Shown piece after piece: positions 51,519-59,916 of a stretch of 64,000 nucleotides of DNA. Position 1 is the first letter of the stretch. Each line of letters begins with the position of its first letter. The notes beneath the pieces are model-generated. The model saw nothing but the letters and a program-made list of their open reading frames with translations. It ran no database searches and was not told the DNA's origin. Both the position numbers and the translations under genes were made by a program. The stretch spans positions 310,001-374,000 of the forward strand of contig NZ_BMVU01000001.1 of NCBI RefSeq assembly GCF_014650875.1, written 5' to 3'. The DNA comes from Streptomyces minutiscleroticus (GTDB lineage: Bacteria; Actinomycetota; Actinomycetes; Streptomycetales; Streptomycetaceae).

Positions 51519-52258
51519 ACGCCGCGCCCGCCGACCAGATCCGACTCCTCGACGTGCAGGCCCTCGACGTGCGCCTGCAGCAGCTCGCGCACAAGCGGAA
51601 GTCCCTGCCCGAGCACGCCGAGATCGAGTCGCTGACCAAGGACCTCACGCAACTGCGCGACCTGCTCGTCGCCGCGCAGACCGAGGAGAGCGACTGCGCC
51701 CGCGAGCAGACCAAGGCCGAGCAGGACGTCGACCAGGTGCGCCAGCGGGCCGCCCGCGACCAGCAGCGCCTGGACTCCGGCACCGTCACCTCGCCCAAGG
51801 ACCTGGAGAACCTCCAGCGCGAGATCGTCTCCCTCGCCAGGCGCCAGGGCGACCTGGAGGACGTGGTCCTCGAGGTCATGGAGCGCCGCGAGTCCGCCCA
51901 GGAGCGGGTGAACGAGCTGACCGAGCGCGTCTCCTCCGTCCAGTCGAAGATCGACGACGCGACGGCCCGCCGGGACGCCGCGTACGAGACGCTGGACGGC
52001 GAGGCGGCCACGGTGACCAAGGAGCGCGAGGTCATCGCCGGCTCCGTCCCCGCCGACCTGCTCAAGCTGTACGACAAGCTGCGCGAGCAGCAGGGCGGCA
52101 TCGGCGCGGCCAAGCTCTACCAGCGGCGCTGCGAGGGCTGCCGCCTGGAGCTGAACATCACCGAGCTGAACGAGGTGCGCGCCGCCGCCCCCGACACGGT
52201 CGTGCGCTGCGAGAACTGCCGCCGCATCCTCGTCCGCACCTCCGAGTCCGGGCTGTAG
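51515..52258 (+). CDS. CT398-like coiled-coil C4 zinc-ribbon protein
   Basis: 247 residues. Long antiparallel coiled coil (residues ~15-175) plus a C-terminal zf-RING_7/C4 ribbon (CEGCRLELNI ... CENCRRILVR). The family-typical N terminus (NAAPADQIRLLDVQALDVRL) is reached only from CTG at 51515, with GGAG 7 bases upstream and CTGA overlapping the Nif3 stop. No ATG/GTG/TTG lies near the right place. The upstream GTG/ATG starts in this frame would add out-of-family residues overlapping nif3. Conserved partner of Nif3 and RNase H genes in actinobacteria; role unknown, possibly rRNA or DNA binding. Confidence 0.87.
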   Translation: MNAAPADQIRLLDVQALDVRLQQLAHKRKSLPEHAEIESLTKDLTQLRDLLVAAQTEESDCAREQTKAEQDVDQVRQRAARDQQRLDSGTVTSPKDLENLQREIVSLARRQGDLEDVVLEVMERRESAQERVNELTERVSSVQSKIDDATARRDAAYETLDGEAATVTKEREVIAGSVPADLLKLYDKLREQQGGIGAAKLYQRRCEGCRLELNITELNEVRAAAPDTVVRCENCRRILVRTSESGL

Positions 52259-52315
52259 GGGCAGGGCCGCCGGGGACGAGACCGGACCGCGGGAAGAGAA
52301 GAGGGAGCCGCGATC

Positions 52316-53800
52316 GTGCGCGAGCTCATCGTCGAGGCCGACGGCGGGTCCCGGGGCAACCCGGGGCCGGCCGGCTACGGCGCCGTCGTCGTCGACGCGG
52401 AGACGGGACGGACGCTGGCCGAGCGGGCCGAGTACCTCGGCACCGCCACGAACAACGTCGCCGAGTACCGGGGCCTGCTCGCCGGCCTGCGCGCCGCGCA
52501 CGAACTGGACCCGGCCGCCCGGGTCCACGTCCGCATGGACTCCAAGCTCGTCGTCGAGCAGATGTCGGGCCGCTGGAAGATCAAACACCCCGACCTGCGG
52601 CCCCTCGCCTCCGAGGCGAGCCGCGTCCTGTCGCCGTCCCGGGTGACGTACGAGTGGATCCCGCGCGAGCGCAACAAGCACGCGGACCGGCTGGCCAACG
52701 AGGCGATGGACGCGGGCGCGCGCGGCGAGCGGTGGTCGGCGTCGGCGTCGACGGCGGAGCTGGACACGGTCGCGGAGCGCGCCAGGGAACAGGTGCTGGA
52801 CACGGTGGCCGAGGCGGAGGCGGAGGCGGCGGCCGCGGCGGACGCCGGGACCGCCCCCGGCGCGGGCGCCGCGTCCGGACCCGGCTCCTCCGGGACCGGG
52901 TCCGCCACCGCGCACAGGGCCGAGGCCGACGTACGGGCCGCCCGGAACGTGGCCTCGGCGGGCACGGGGCCGACGGCCGGCGCGGGGGCCGCCGGGGCCG
53001 CCGCTCCGGCGACCGGCGCGCGGCCCGCGGGAAGCACGGCTTCGACGGCGGACGCGCGGGCCATGGGGAGCACCGTCCCGGCGGCCGATGCGCGGGCCGC
53101 GGGAAGCGCCGCCCCGGCGGCCGAGGTGCGGGCCGCCGTGAGTGTCACCTCCGCCGGGGCCCCGCCGCCCGATCTCGGGGCGCCCGCCACCTTCGTCCTG
53201 CTGCGGCACGGGGAGACGCCGCTGACACCGCACAAGCGGTTCTCCGGGAGCGGGGGCAGCGACCCCTCGCTCTCCGACGTGGGCCGTCACCAGGCCGGAC
53301 GGGTCGCCGCGGCGCTCGCCGCGCGCGGCACGGTCCAGGCCGTCGTCTCCTCGCCCCTCGCCCGCTGCCGCGAGACGGCGCGGATCGTCGCCGACCGCCT
53401 CGGCCTGGAGGTGCGGATCGAGGACGGGCTGCGGGAGACCGACTTCGGCGCGTGGGAGGGGCTGACCTTCGGCGAGGTGCGCGAGCGGTACCCGCGGGAC
53501 ATGGACGCCTGGCTGGCCTCGGAGGAGGCCGGGCCGACCGGCGGCGGCGAGAGCTTCGCCGAGGTCACCCGCCGGGTGGCGGCGGCCCGGGACCGGCTCG
53601 CCGCCGAGTACGCCGGCCGCACCGTCCTGCTCGTCTCGCACGTCACGCCGGTCAAGACCCTCGTACGCCTGGCGCTGGGGGCCCCGTCCGCGGCGCTGTT
53701 CCGCATGGAGCTGTCGGCCGCGTCCCTCTCGGCGGTGGCGTACTACGCGGACGGCAACGCGAGCGTGCGCCTGTTCAACGACACGTCCCACCTGCGCTGA
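52316..53800 (+). CDS. bifunctional RNase HI / histidine acid phosphatase (CobC-like)
   Basis: 494 residues, GTG start. Residues 1-140 form RNase HI: EADGGSRGNPGPAGYGAVV (Asp), TNNVAEYRGLLAGL (Glu), VRMDSKLVVEQM (Asp), ERNKHADRLANEAM (Asp). An Ala/Gly-rich linker of ~140 residues follows. The C-terminal ~200 residues are a phosphoglycerate-mutase-like phosphatase with LLRHGETPLTP, SPLARCRETARIVADR, LRETDFGAWEG and LVSHVTPVK. The layout is that of S. coelicolor SCO2299 (RNase HI plus alpha-ribazole-phosphatase-like). It hydrolyses RNA in RNA-DNA hybrids, and the phosphatase half may serve cobalamin salvage. Confidence 0.92.
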   Translation: MRELIVEADGGSRGNPGPAGYGAVVVDAETGRTLAERAEYLGTATNNVAEYRGLLAGLRAAHELDPAARVHVRMDSKLVVEQMSGRWKIKHPDLRPLASEASRVLSPSRVTYEWIPRERNKHADRLANEAMDAGARGERWSASASTAELDTVAERAREQVLDTVAEAEAEAAAAADAGTAPGAGAASGPGSSGTGSATAHRAEADVRAARNVASAGTGPTAGAGAAGAAAPATGARPAGSTASTADARAMGSTVPAADARAAGSAAPAAEVRAAVSVTSAGAPPPDLGAPATFVLLRHGETPLTPHKRFSGSGGSDPSLSDVGRHQAGRVAAALAARGTVQAVVSSPLARCRETARIVADRLGLEVRIEDGLRETDFGAWEGLTFGEVRERYPRDMDAWLASEEAGPTGGGESFAEVTRRVAAARDRLAAEYAGRTVLLVSHVTPVKTLVRLALGAPSAALFRMELSAASLSAVAYYADGNASVRLFNDTSHLR

Positions 53801-53836
53801 CGGCTCGCGCCGCCCGGCCGCGCGCCCGGAGCGGCG

Positions 53837-53876
53837 GCCGGTCACCGGTCCCGCGGGCCGGTCACCGGTCCCGCAG
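53837..53876. repeat. tandem 20-bp duplication overlapping a stop codon
   Basis: GCCGGTCACCGGTCCCGCRG occurs twice in tandem at 53837-53856 and 53857-53876. The second copy holds the stop codon of the aldolase gene (53862-53864). Confidence 0.85.
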
Positions 53877-54533
53877 GCCGGCCGCCTCCCGGGCCAGGGA
53901 CTCCACCCGGTCCCAGTCCTTCGCCGCGAGCGCGTCCGCCGGGAGCATCCAGGTGCCGCCCACGCAGGCGACGTTGGGCAGGGACAGGTAGGCGGGCGCC
54001 GTCGCCGCGTCGATGCCGCCGGTCGGGCAGAAGCGGGCCTGCGGCAGCGGGCCGGACAGCGACTTGAGGTACGCCGTGCCGCCCGCCGCCTGCGCGGGGA
54101 AGAACTTCATCTCGCGCACGCCGCGTTCGAGCAGCGCCACGACCTCCGAGGTGGTCGACACCCCGGGCAGGAACGGCACCCCGGACGCCCGCATCGCGTC
54201 GAGGAGCCCGTCGGTCCAGCCGGGGCTCACCAGGAAACGGGCCCCGGCCGCCACGGCGTCGGACACGTTCGCCGGAGTGACCACCGTGCCGGCGCCGACC
54301 ACCGCCCCCGGTACGTCCCCGGCGATCGCCCGGATCGCGTCGAGCGCGGCGGGCGTCCGCAGCGTCACCTCGATCGCGGGCAGCCCGCCCGCGACGAGCG
54401 CCCGGGCCAGCGGCACGGCGTCGGCGGCGTCCTCCAGCACGACGACGGGGACGACGGGCGCCAGCTCCAGTACGGAACCGGTCGTGGACGGGGACGACGA
54501 GGGCAGGGGAGACGGGGGCAGCGGCGAAGTCAT
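53862..54533 (-). CDS. eda: KDPG/KHG aldolase (Entner-Doudoroff aldolase family)
   Basis: 223 residues. TIM-barrel class I aldolase: AIEVTLRTPAALDAIR (catalytic Glu), GAVVGAGTVV, FLVSPGWTDGLLDA, REMKFFPAQAAGGTAYLKSL (Schiff-base Lys in KFFPA), and RFCPTGGIDAATA. It cleaves 2-keto-3-deoxy-6-phosphogluconate to pyruvate and glyceraldehyde-3-phosphate, or 4-hydroxy-2-oxoglutarate. The N-terminal ~20 residues are Pro/Ser low complexity. A 17-bp near-palindrome lies 41 bp upstream. No ED dehydratase gene is adjacent. Confidence 0.88.
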   Translation of the reverse strand: MTSPLPPSPLPSSSPSTTGSVLELAPVVPVVVLEDAADAVPLARALVAGGLPAIEVTLRTPAALDAIRAIAGDVPGAVVGAGTVVTPANVSDAVAAGARFLVSPGWTDGLLDAMRASGVPFLPGVSTTSEVVALLERGVREMKFFPAQAAGGTAYLKSLSGPLPQARFCPTGGIDAATAPAYLSLPNVACVGGTWMLPADALAAKDWDRVESLAREAAGLRDR

Positions 54534-54573
54534 GGCCTCATCCTGCCTGCGGCAATCACCCTGCACAACGGTC

Positions 54574-54590
54574 GTTGCGCACAGTGCAAC
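54574..54590 (-). promoter_or_regulatory. near-palindrome upstream of aldolase
   Basis: GTTGCGCACAGTGCAAC: arms GTTGC/GCAAC with partial inner symmetry, 41 bp upstream of the aldolase ATG. Similar in form to IclR-family (KdgR-like) sites. Assigned by eye. Confidence 0.35.
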
Positions 54591-54624
54591 GCCAGGGTGG
54601 CGGCAGTGGTTACGGGCAGACCCC

Positions 54625-55407
54625 TCAGTGGACCTCGGTGACCAGCACGTCCAGCGTCCACGGCCTCCCGGCCTTCTCCGGCGCGGCCGCCTCCACCACG
54701 TACCCGAGGTCCCGCAGCGCCTCGACGAGACCGGCCGGGTCCTCCGGCGCGACGCCCTCCGTCAGCAGGCTGCGGACGATCCGCCCCTTGGTCGCCTTGT
54801 TGAAGTGGCTGACGACCTTGCGGGTCGGCGCGTGCAGCACCCGTACGCTCGCCGTCCGCTCCGCGACCTCCCCCTTCGGCTTCCAGGCCGCCGCGTACGC
54901 CGACGACCGCAGGTCCAGCACCAGTCCGTCGCCGGCGGCCTCGGGCAGCGCCGCGGCCATCGGCGTGCGCCAGTACGCGCCGAGCGCGCCCAGGCCCGGC
55001 AGCTTCACGCCCATCGAGCAGCGGTAGGAGGGGATCCGGTCCGAGACCCGGACGGCACCCCACAGCCCCGAGAAGACCAGCAGGGAACGGGCCGCGCGCT
55101 CCCGGGCGGCCGCGTCCAGCGTGGCCAGGCCGAGGGCGTCGTACAGCACGCCGGTGTAGATCTCCCCGGCCGGCCGCGCCCCGGCGGTCCGCAGTCCCGC
55201 GTTCTTGGCGACCTCACCCCGCAGCCCCTCGCTGAGCCCCAGCACCTCGCGCGCCTTGTCCTCGTCGGCCGCGCACAGCTCGACCACCTCGTCGAGGACG
55301 GCCCGCCGCGCCCCGGCCAGCCCCGGCAGCGACAGCGACCCGAGCTCCAGCGGGGCACCGTCGCCGGAGGGCGCCTTTCCTTCGGAGGGGGGCAGCAGGA
55401 CAAGCAC
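54625..55407 (-). CDS. yaaA: YaaA-family peroxide-stress protein
   Basis: 260 residues. The DUF328/YaaA family is recognised by the start VLVLLPPSEGK, LVFSGLWGAVRVSDRIPSYR, FWRDPL-equivalent GAYWRTPMAAALPE, LVLDLRSSAYAAAWKPKG and VSHFNKATKGRIVRSLL. E. coli YaaA lowers free iron under hydrogen peroxide and binds DNA through a helix-hairpin-helix region. GTG 55407 is used because GGAG precedes it by 6 bases and the family N terminus starts exactly there. Confidence 0.9.
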   Translation of the reverse strand: MLVLLPPSEGKAPSGDGAPLELGSLSLPGLAGARRAVLDEVVELCAADEDKAREVLGLSEGLRGEVAKNAGLRTAGARPAGEIYTGVLYDALGLATLDAAARERAARSLLVFSGLWGAVRVSDRIPSYRCSMGVKLPGLGALGAYWRTPMAAALPEAAGDGLVLDLRSSAYAAAWKPKGEVAERTASVRVLHAPTRKVVSHFNKATKGRIVRSLLTEGVAPEDPAGLVEALRDLGYVVEAAAPEKAGRPWTLDVLVTEVH

Positions 55408-55585
55408 GGGGGACTCCTTCGGTCGATCTCCGGGCCAGGTTACGGCGCACCGCACGACGCGGACGTGCCGTGGCCCGCGTCAGCGTCCATGATCCTGTGT
55501 CACGGTCGTGGGAACGGCTCCCGTCCGACGAACGGCAGGTGCACGGATGTCCCAGTCCGATCGGCGACCGAGGAAGGAGCGTGAC

Positions 55586-56164
55586 ATGACCGCTGTTGCG
55601 CACGAACCGCTCGCGCAGGCGGACGTCCTGCTGGAGGGCTTCCTGGCGCTGGAGACCCCGGAGGGCTTCCGCGCCGAGCTGATCGAGGGGGAGATCGTCG
55701 TGACACCGCCGCCGGACGGGGACCACGAGAAGTACATCAGCCGGATGGTGCGGCAAGTGATCGAACGGTCCCGGACCGACATGGACTTCTCCGGGAACAA
55801 GGGGCTCAAGCTCAGGAGTGCGGATGCCGGCCCGAGGAGTCATACGATCCCGGACGTCACGTTCGCTCCTGTGGAACTCGACCTTTTCGCCGCCGCTGAA
55901 TCCTGGATGCCGTGCGACGGTGTGGCCATGGTGGTCGAGGTGACCTCCACCCGGCCGCAGGCCGACCGTGAGGCCGAGCGGCGCTGCCACGCCCGCGGCG
56001 GCATCCCGCTGTACCTGCTGGTCGACCGCGGAGCCTCGTCGGTCACGCTGTTCAGTGACCCGCAAGGACACGACTACCGGCAGCACTGCACGATGCCCCT
56101 CGGCAAACCGATCGCCCTCCCCGAGCCCTTCGCCTTCGACCTGGAGACCTCGGACTTCCTCTGA
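55586..56164 (+). CDS. Uma2-family (DUF820) restriction-endonuclease-like protein
   Basis: 192 residues with AAGGAG before the ATG. PD-(D/E)XK-fold Uma2 family: FRAELIEGEIVVTPPPDG, SHTIPDVTFAPVELDLFA (Asp), AMVVEVTSTRPQADREAERR (Glu-X-Thr), and CHARGGIPLYLLVDRGASSV. Such proteins are numerous in Streptomyces and assumed to be nucleases, though biochemical proof is scarce. It lies between yaaA and rnpB, just outside the defence island. Confidence 0.88.
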   Translation: MTAVAHEPLAQADVLLEGFLALETPEGFRAELIEGEIVVTPPPDGDHEKYISRMVRQVIERSRTDMDFSGNKGLKLRSADAGPRSHTIPDVTFAPVELDLFAAAESWMPCDGVAMVVEVTSTRPQADREAERRCHARGGIPLYLLVDRGASSVTLFSDPQGHDYRQHCTMPLGKPIALPEPFAFDLETSDFL

Positions 56165-56224
56165 GCCCCGCCGCACGGCCGGGGAGGAGCCGGTGGCGGC
56201 CGCCGGGTACCATGTCCAGCACGG

Positions 56225-56630
56225 CAGACGAGCCGGGCGGACGGCCGCGTGAGGATCTTCGGACCCTCCCGAGGAACGTCCGGGCTCCACAGGGCAGGGT
56301 GGTGGCTAACGGCCACCCGGGGTGACCCGCGGGACAGTGCCACAGAAAACAGACCGCCGGGGACCTCGGTCCTCGGTAAGGGTGAAACGGTGGTGTAAGA
56401 GACCACCAGTGCCCAGGGTGACCTGGGCAGCTAGGTAAACCCCACCCGGAGCAAGGTCAAAAGGAGCGCCGTGAAAGGCGCTCTGCGCGGACGATCGAGG
56501 GCTGCCCGCCCGAGTTCGCGGGTAGACCGCACGAGGCCGGTGGCAACACCGGTCCTAGATGGATGGCCGTCTCCCCGGCCGCCGCGAGGCGACCGGGCGA
56601 CAGAACCCGGCGTACAGCCCGACTCGTCTG
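56225..56630 (+). ncRNA. rnpB: RNase P RNA (class A)
   Basis: P1 is formed by CAGACGAGCCGGGC (56225-56238) and GCCCGACTCGTCTG (56617-56630). The conserved P4 5' region is GAGGAACGTCCGGGCTCCAC. The CR regions ACAGGGCAGGGTGGTGGCTA, GACAGTGCCACAGAAAACAG and the 3' AGATGGATGGCCGTC / GACAGAACCCGGCGTACAG are all present. It forms the catalytic subunit of RNase P (tRNA 5' maturation). Full length, ~406 nt. The next gene (minus strand, defence island) ends 28 bp past its 3' end. Confidence 0.96.
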
Positions 56631-56657
56631 CCCCTCAGCTGTAGTCGGGCCGAAGTG

Positions 56658-58250
56658 CTAGACCTGCGGGTCGAGCGAGCGGAGCAGCTCCAGCAACCCC
56701 TGAGCCGGAACCAGCTGTTCGTCGGTCACGGGGTCGGGGCTGAAGTGCATCAAGTCATTGCGGAAGTTGCGGCATTCCTCCAGGGCTGTCAGGAAATACT
56801 CCTGGTCGATGCTCCACGTAAGAGCGGCCCAGTTCTCGGGAACCTTCAGCAGGTGCTTGTACGCCCCGAAGCTGAGGTCCGCGGCGGATCGCACTCTGGC
56901 AGCTAGTCCCTTGGGCACCGCGGCTCTGATCCGGTCGAGCGGAAGACACCTGTCGACCACCCGGCGCAGGCGCTGTTCAATCTCCTCGACCAGAACGAAG
57001 GGGCGCACGCGGGTACCGAACTGGACCGTCAAATCGGCGGCGGTGATCAAGCCGCAGACCTTGTGCTCGTGGTCGCGGACGACGACGTAGCCGGACTGCT
57101 GGATGGCCCCGATCCAATCGAGCAGGTCGTCGGAGCGGTCAGCCTCCTGTCCCCGTGCCGTCGCGGCGTCGAGACCGGCGTTCGAGTCAGCCATCCGGGC
57201 CCGCCCGATCGACTCCCAGCTGACGACGCCGCGCAGCCGCCCGTCGGGGTCCAGGACGGGCAGCTGACTGTAGCCGCGCAGGACCATGAGGGTGATAGCG
57301 GTCTGGAGGCTGTCTCCGACGCGAACGCACTCGGGCATGCGGTTGGCGGAGTCGAGGTTGCTCACCCGGTAGGCGACGGTCTCGGCCTCGGTCTCGTCCT
57401 CCGGCAGATGACCTGCGGCATGTGCGGCGCTCTGTACTGCGGGCGACTGCACCGCGCTGCCGGACAGCCGGCTCACCGCGCTCGTCCCCGACTCGTCCGG
57501 CTCGGCCCCTCCTGCCAGGACGGCGATCTGGCTGTCCAGCGTGCCTTCCGTGAACGGAGGGACGGTGACCAGGCCCCGGGCTTGAAGGTCGTTTATGATC
57601 TGCTCGCTCGCCGCCGGATGACGTCGCTGGACGCCCCATACGGCGAGGAAGTCCCGGATGGAAAGGGTCAGCGGCTCCTCAGCGCCGCGCCTGCGCACCT
57701 CCTCGTACAGCTTGGTGGGCTCGGTGAGGGTGGCGGCGAACTCGTCCGCGTCGGGCCGCCCCGGGTCGGGCTTTCCCTCGGCCAGCGCGGCCACGCGCTC
57801 CGCCGCCCCGAACCGGCTGAGCTCGAAGACGGTGAGTAGAGATCCCATGCTGTCCAGCAGATCGGATTGGAACATCTGCCGGTCGAGGTCCTTGACCAGC
57901 CACTGCACCCGCCGCACATGCCGCATGCCGTCGGGGGCGGCGGCCCGGTACTCGTAGTGGCCGCTCACCCGGCCGATGGCGACGCGCAGGGACTTCAGCG
58001 GCAAGACGACGAGATCACCGGGCCGAATCTCGTGGACGAAGCGGTAGAGCTGGCCGGCCCAGTTTCCGATCGTGTACGGACCTTCGTCGGGATAGGCGGC
58101 GGCCACGGCCGCCTTGATCGAGTCGCGGGTGGCCGCACCGGCGAGATCCTCACTCCGGAGCCTGTCCCAGCCGGCGACGAGAAGACCTTCCTCCAGAGCC
58201 ACCCGCTCCCGCTCCCCGTTCGCTCCCGCACGCACTACCCAGGCCCGCAT
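56658..58250 (-). CDS. Mrr-N/PUA-like + CBS pair + HEPN ribonuclease protein, putative defence effector
   Basis: 530 residues (start MRAWVVRAGANGERERV, GGAGGGA upstream). Residues 1-145 are the N-terminal domain seen in actinobacterial Mrr-type restriction proteins (WVVRAG, EEGLLVAGW, IGNWAGQLYRFVHEIRPGDL, IGRVSGHYEY), probably a PUA/EVE-like fold for modified bases. Residues ~190-250 resemble a winged helix (LSIRDFLAVWGVQRR). Residues ~295-430 are a CBS pair (VSWESIGRARM, VVVRDHEHKVCGLITAAD). The C-terminal ~95 residues match Swt1-like HEPN with the RNDLMH (R-X4-H) catalytic motif at Arg497/His502. The Mrr nuclease itself is missing, replaced by HEPN. The protein is divergent from the kinase-helicase-methylase genes; an abortive-infection RNase gated by nucleotides is a plausible role (inference). 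Confidence 0.8.
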   Translation of the reverse strand: MRAWVVRAGANGERERVALEEGLLVAGWDRLRSEDLAGAATRDSIKAAVAAAYPDEGPYTIGNWAGQLYRFVHEIRPGDLVVLPLKSLRVAIGRVSGHYEYRAAAPDGMRHVRRVQWLVKDLDRQMFQSDLLDSMGSLLTVFELSRFGAAERVAALAEGKPDPGRPDADEFAATLTEPTKLYEEVRRRGAEEPLTLSIRDFLAVWGVQRRHPAASEQIINDLQARGLVTVPPFTEGTLDSQIAVLAGGAEPDESGTSAVSRLSGSAVQSPAVQSAAHAAGHLPEDETEAETVAYRVSNLDSANRMPECVRVGDSLQTAITLMVLRGYSQLPVLDPDGRLRGVVSWESIGRARMADSNAGLDAATARGQEADRSDDLLDWIGAIQQSGYVVVRDHEHKVCGLITAADLTVQFGTRVRPFVLVEEIEQRLRRVVDRCLPLDRIRAAVPKGLAARVRSAADLSFGAYKHLLKVPENWAALTWSIDQEYFLTALEECRNFRNDLMHFSPDPVTDEQLVPAQGLLELLRSLDPQV

Positions 58251-58464
58251 GCCGTCCCTCCCCGTGAATACCGCTGAACCAGCGATCGCGTGGCGCGACC
58301 CTATAGCAGAGTCGATCAACCGCCGGTGCATATCGGCCACTTGGCCTGTCTTAAGCAGTGCTTTCCAGACGCCTGTCCGGCTCGTGTGCAGCCCGTAGAC
58401 TGATCGACAGCACGGGTACTGAGGTGCAAGACGTGACGTATGGGGTGGGGGTACGAGAGCGCCG
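58251..58464. promoter_or_regulatory. divergent promoter region of the defence island
   Basis: 214 bp, more AT-rich than its surroundings. TAGACT at 58396 may be a -10 for the kinase, and CTATAG (58301-58306, reads the same on both strands) one for the HEPN gene. No known operator found. Confidence 0.35.
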
Positions 58465-59781
58465 ATGAAGCCGCTGGACACCGCGACCGACCCGCGGGTG
58501 GTGGGCCCGTTCGAGCTGCTGGGCAAGCTCGGTCAGGGCGGCATGGGCGTCGCCTACCTGGCGCGCAGGATCCCGCTGGAGGGCTACTCGAACCAACTGG
58601 CCTCGGCGTACAACATGGTTGCGCCGGACGAGGCCGCCGAAGGCGAGGTGTCGCGCCTTGTCGTGGTCAAGATGATCCAGCCGCAGTTGCTGGAAGGCGA
58701 CCCTCAGTACCGGGAGCGGTTCGGCCGGGAGATCGACGCCGTGCGGGCCGTGGTGAGCGACCGGGTGCCGGCGTTGATCGCCTTCGACGAGGTCCCGGCG
58801 GACGGCCGGCCGTGGTTTGCCATGGATTACATCAAGGGGCCGTCCCTGACCACCGTGGTGAAGGAGGCCGGCACCTTCGGCCTGGGCCCCTACGTCGCGC
58901 TCGGACTGGCTCTGGTGGACGCCCTGCGCGCGATCCACGGAGCCAACCTGCTGCACCGCGACCTCAAGCCCGACAACGTGGTCCTGGGCCCGGACGGTCC
59001 CGTCGTGCTCGACTTCGGGCTCGCCGTCCTGATCGAGCGGGCGTCCAGCGAGGCTCTGACGAAGACCGGGACCAGGATGGGAACCCGTGCCTACATGCCG
59101 TGGGAGCAGTACCGGGACGCCAAGCGCGCCAGCCGGCCCGCCGATGTCTACACGCTCGCTGCCACACTTTTCTTCGCCCTGACCGGCAGGCCGCCCTACC
59201 CCCACGGGCCGACCACCTCGGAGCCCGTGTGGGACGGGATCGAAGCACGCTTTCTGCCTCTGCTCGCCAAGACCCTGGTGAGCGTTCCGGCTCAGCGCCC
59301 CAGCCTGGACGCTGTCGAGGACAGCCTGATGACGCTGCTCAGCGACGCCGACCTGCCGCCCGAGACCGCGGCGCAACAGCTCAGGGAGCTGGTCGGGTCC
59401 GCGGAACTGGCCCCGGAGCTGCCCGCCGGAGCCCTCAGTGACGACGTCGATCCGGAGGTCCAGGAACTGGCCCGGCAGGCGATCGAGACCACCCTGCCCG
59501 AGATGGACCTGGGTTTCTTCGGCATCGTCACCACGGACGAGATCGAGCGGGCGGCAGAAGCCGCGGACCGCACCGACGGCTACACACCGACCCTTGCCGA
59601 CCCGGCCCCCGGCCCGGCACCGGAACCGGAGCCCGCGCCGGCGAGCTACCGCATCCCGCCCCCGCACCCGGCGGATCAGAACCCGGAGCCGCAGCCTTCG
59701 ATTCCGAAAGCGCCACCGCGCACCGCGCAGAAGGTGGCAGTCGGCCTACGGCAGCGCTACGCCCGCCGAGGAGATCTGTAA
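58465..59781 (+). CDS. soluble Ser/Thr protein kinase of the defence island
   Basis: 438 residues. Complete Hanks kinase: Gly loop LGQGGMGVAY (24-31), Lys69 in VVVKMI, HRDLKPDN (164-171), DFGLA (183-187), and YMPWEQYRDAKRASRPADVY activation/APE-like region. Between the Gly loop and Lys69 is an insertion of ~30 residues. After residue ~290 a non-kinase C-terminal part follows (acidic helical stretch LPPETAAQQLRELVGSAELA, a linker rich in Pro, then a basic tail). There is no membrane segment or PASTA repeats, so it is not a typical PknB. Probably regulates or triggers the downstream helicase and methylase. PglW and StkA-type kinases in defence islands are analogues. Confidence 0.85.
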   Translation: MKPLDTATDPRVVGPFELLGKLGQGGMGVAYLARRIPLEGYSNQLASAYNMVAPDEAAEGEVSRLVVVKMIQPQLLEGDPQYRERFGREIDAVRAVVSDRVPALIAFDEVPADGRPWFAMDYIKGPSLTTVVKEAGTFGLGPYVALGLALVDALRAIHGANLLHRDLKPDNVVLGPDGPVVLDFGLAVLIERASSEALTKTGTRMGTRAYMPWEQYRDAKRASRPADVYTLAATLFFALTGRPPYPHGPTTSEPVWDGIEARFLPLLAKTLVSVPAQRPSLDAVEDSLMTLLSDADLPPETAAQQLRELVGSAELAPELPAGALSDDVDPEVQELARQAIETTLPEMDLGFFGIVTTDEIERAAEAADRTDGYTPTLADPAPGPAPEPEPAPASYRIPPPHPADQNPEPQPSIPKAPPRTAQKVAVGLRQRYARRGDL

Positions 59782-59916
59782 GCAACGGGCACGCTTGCCC
59801 GCTCACAGAGCACGGGGTTGAGGTGACGAGCCGTGACGGATTCACAGACGGCTCCCTCGGCCCCACTCACACAGCGCTACCCTCGACACGACCCGTACCA
59901 CCTGAGAGGACCCTCC

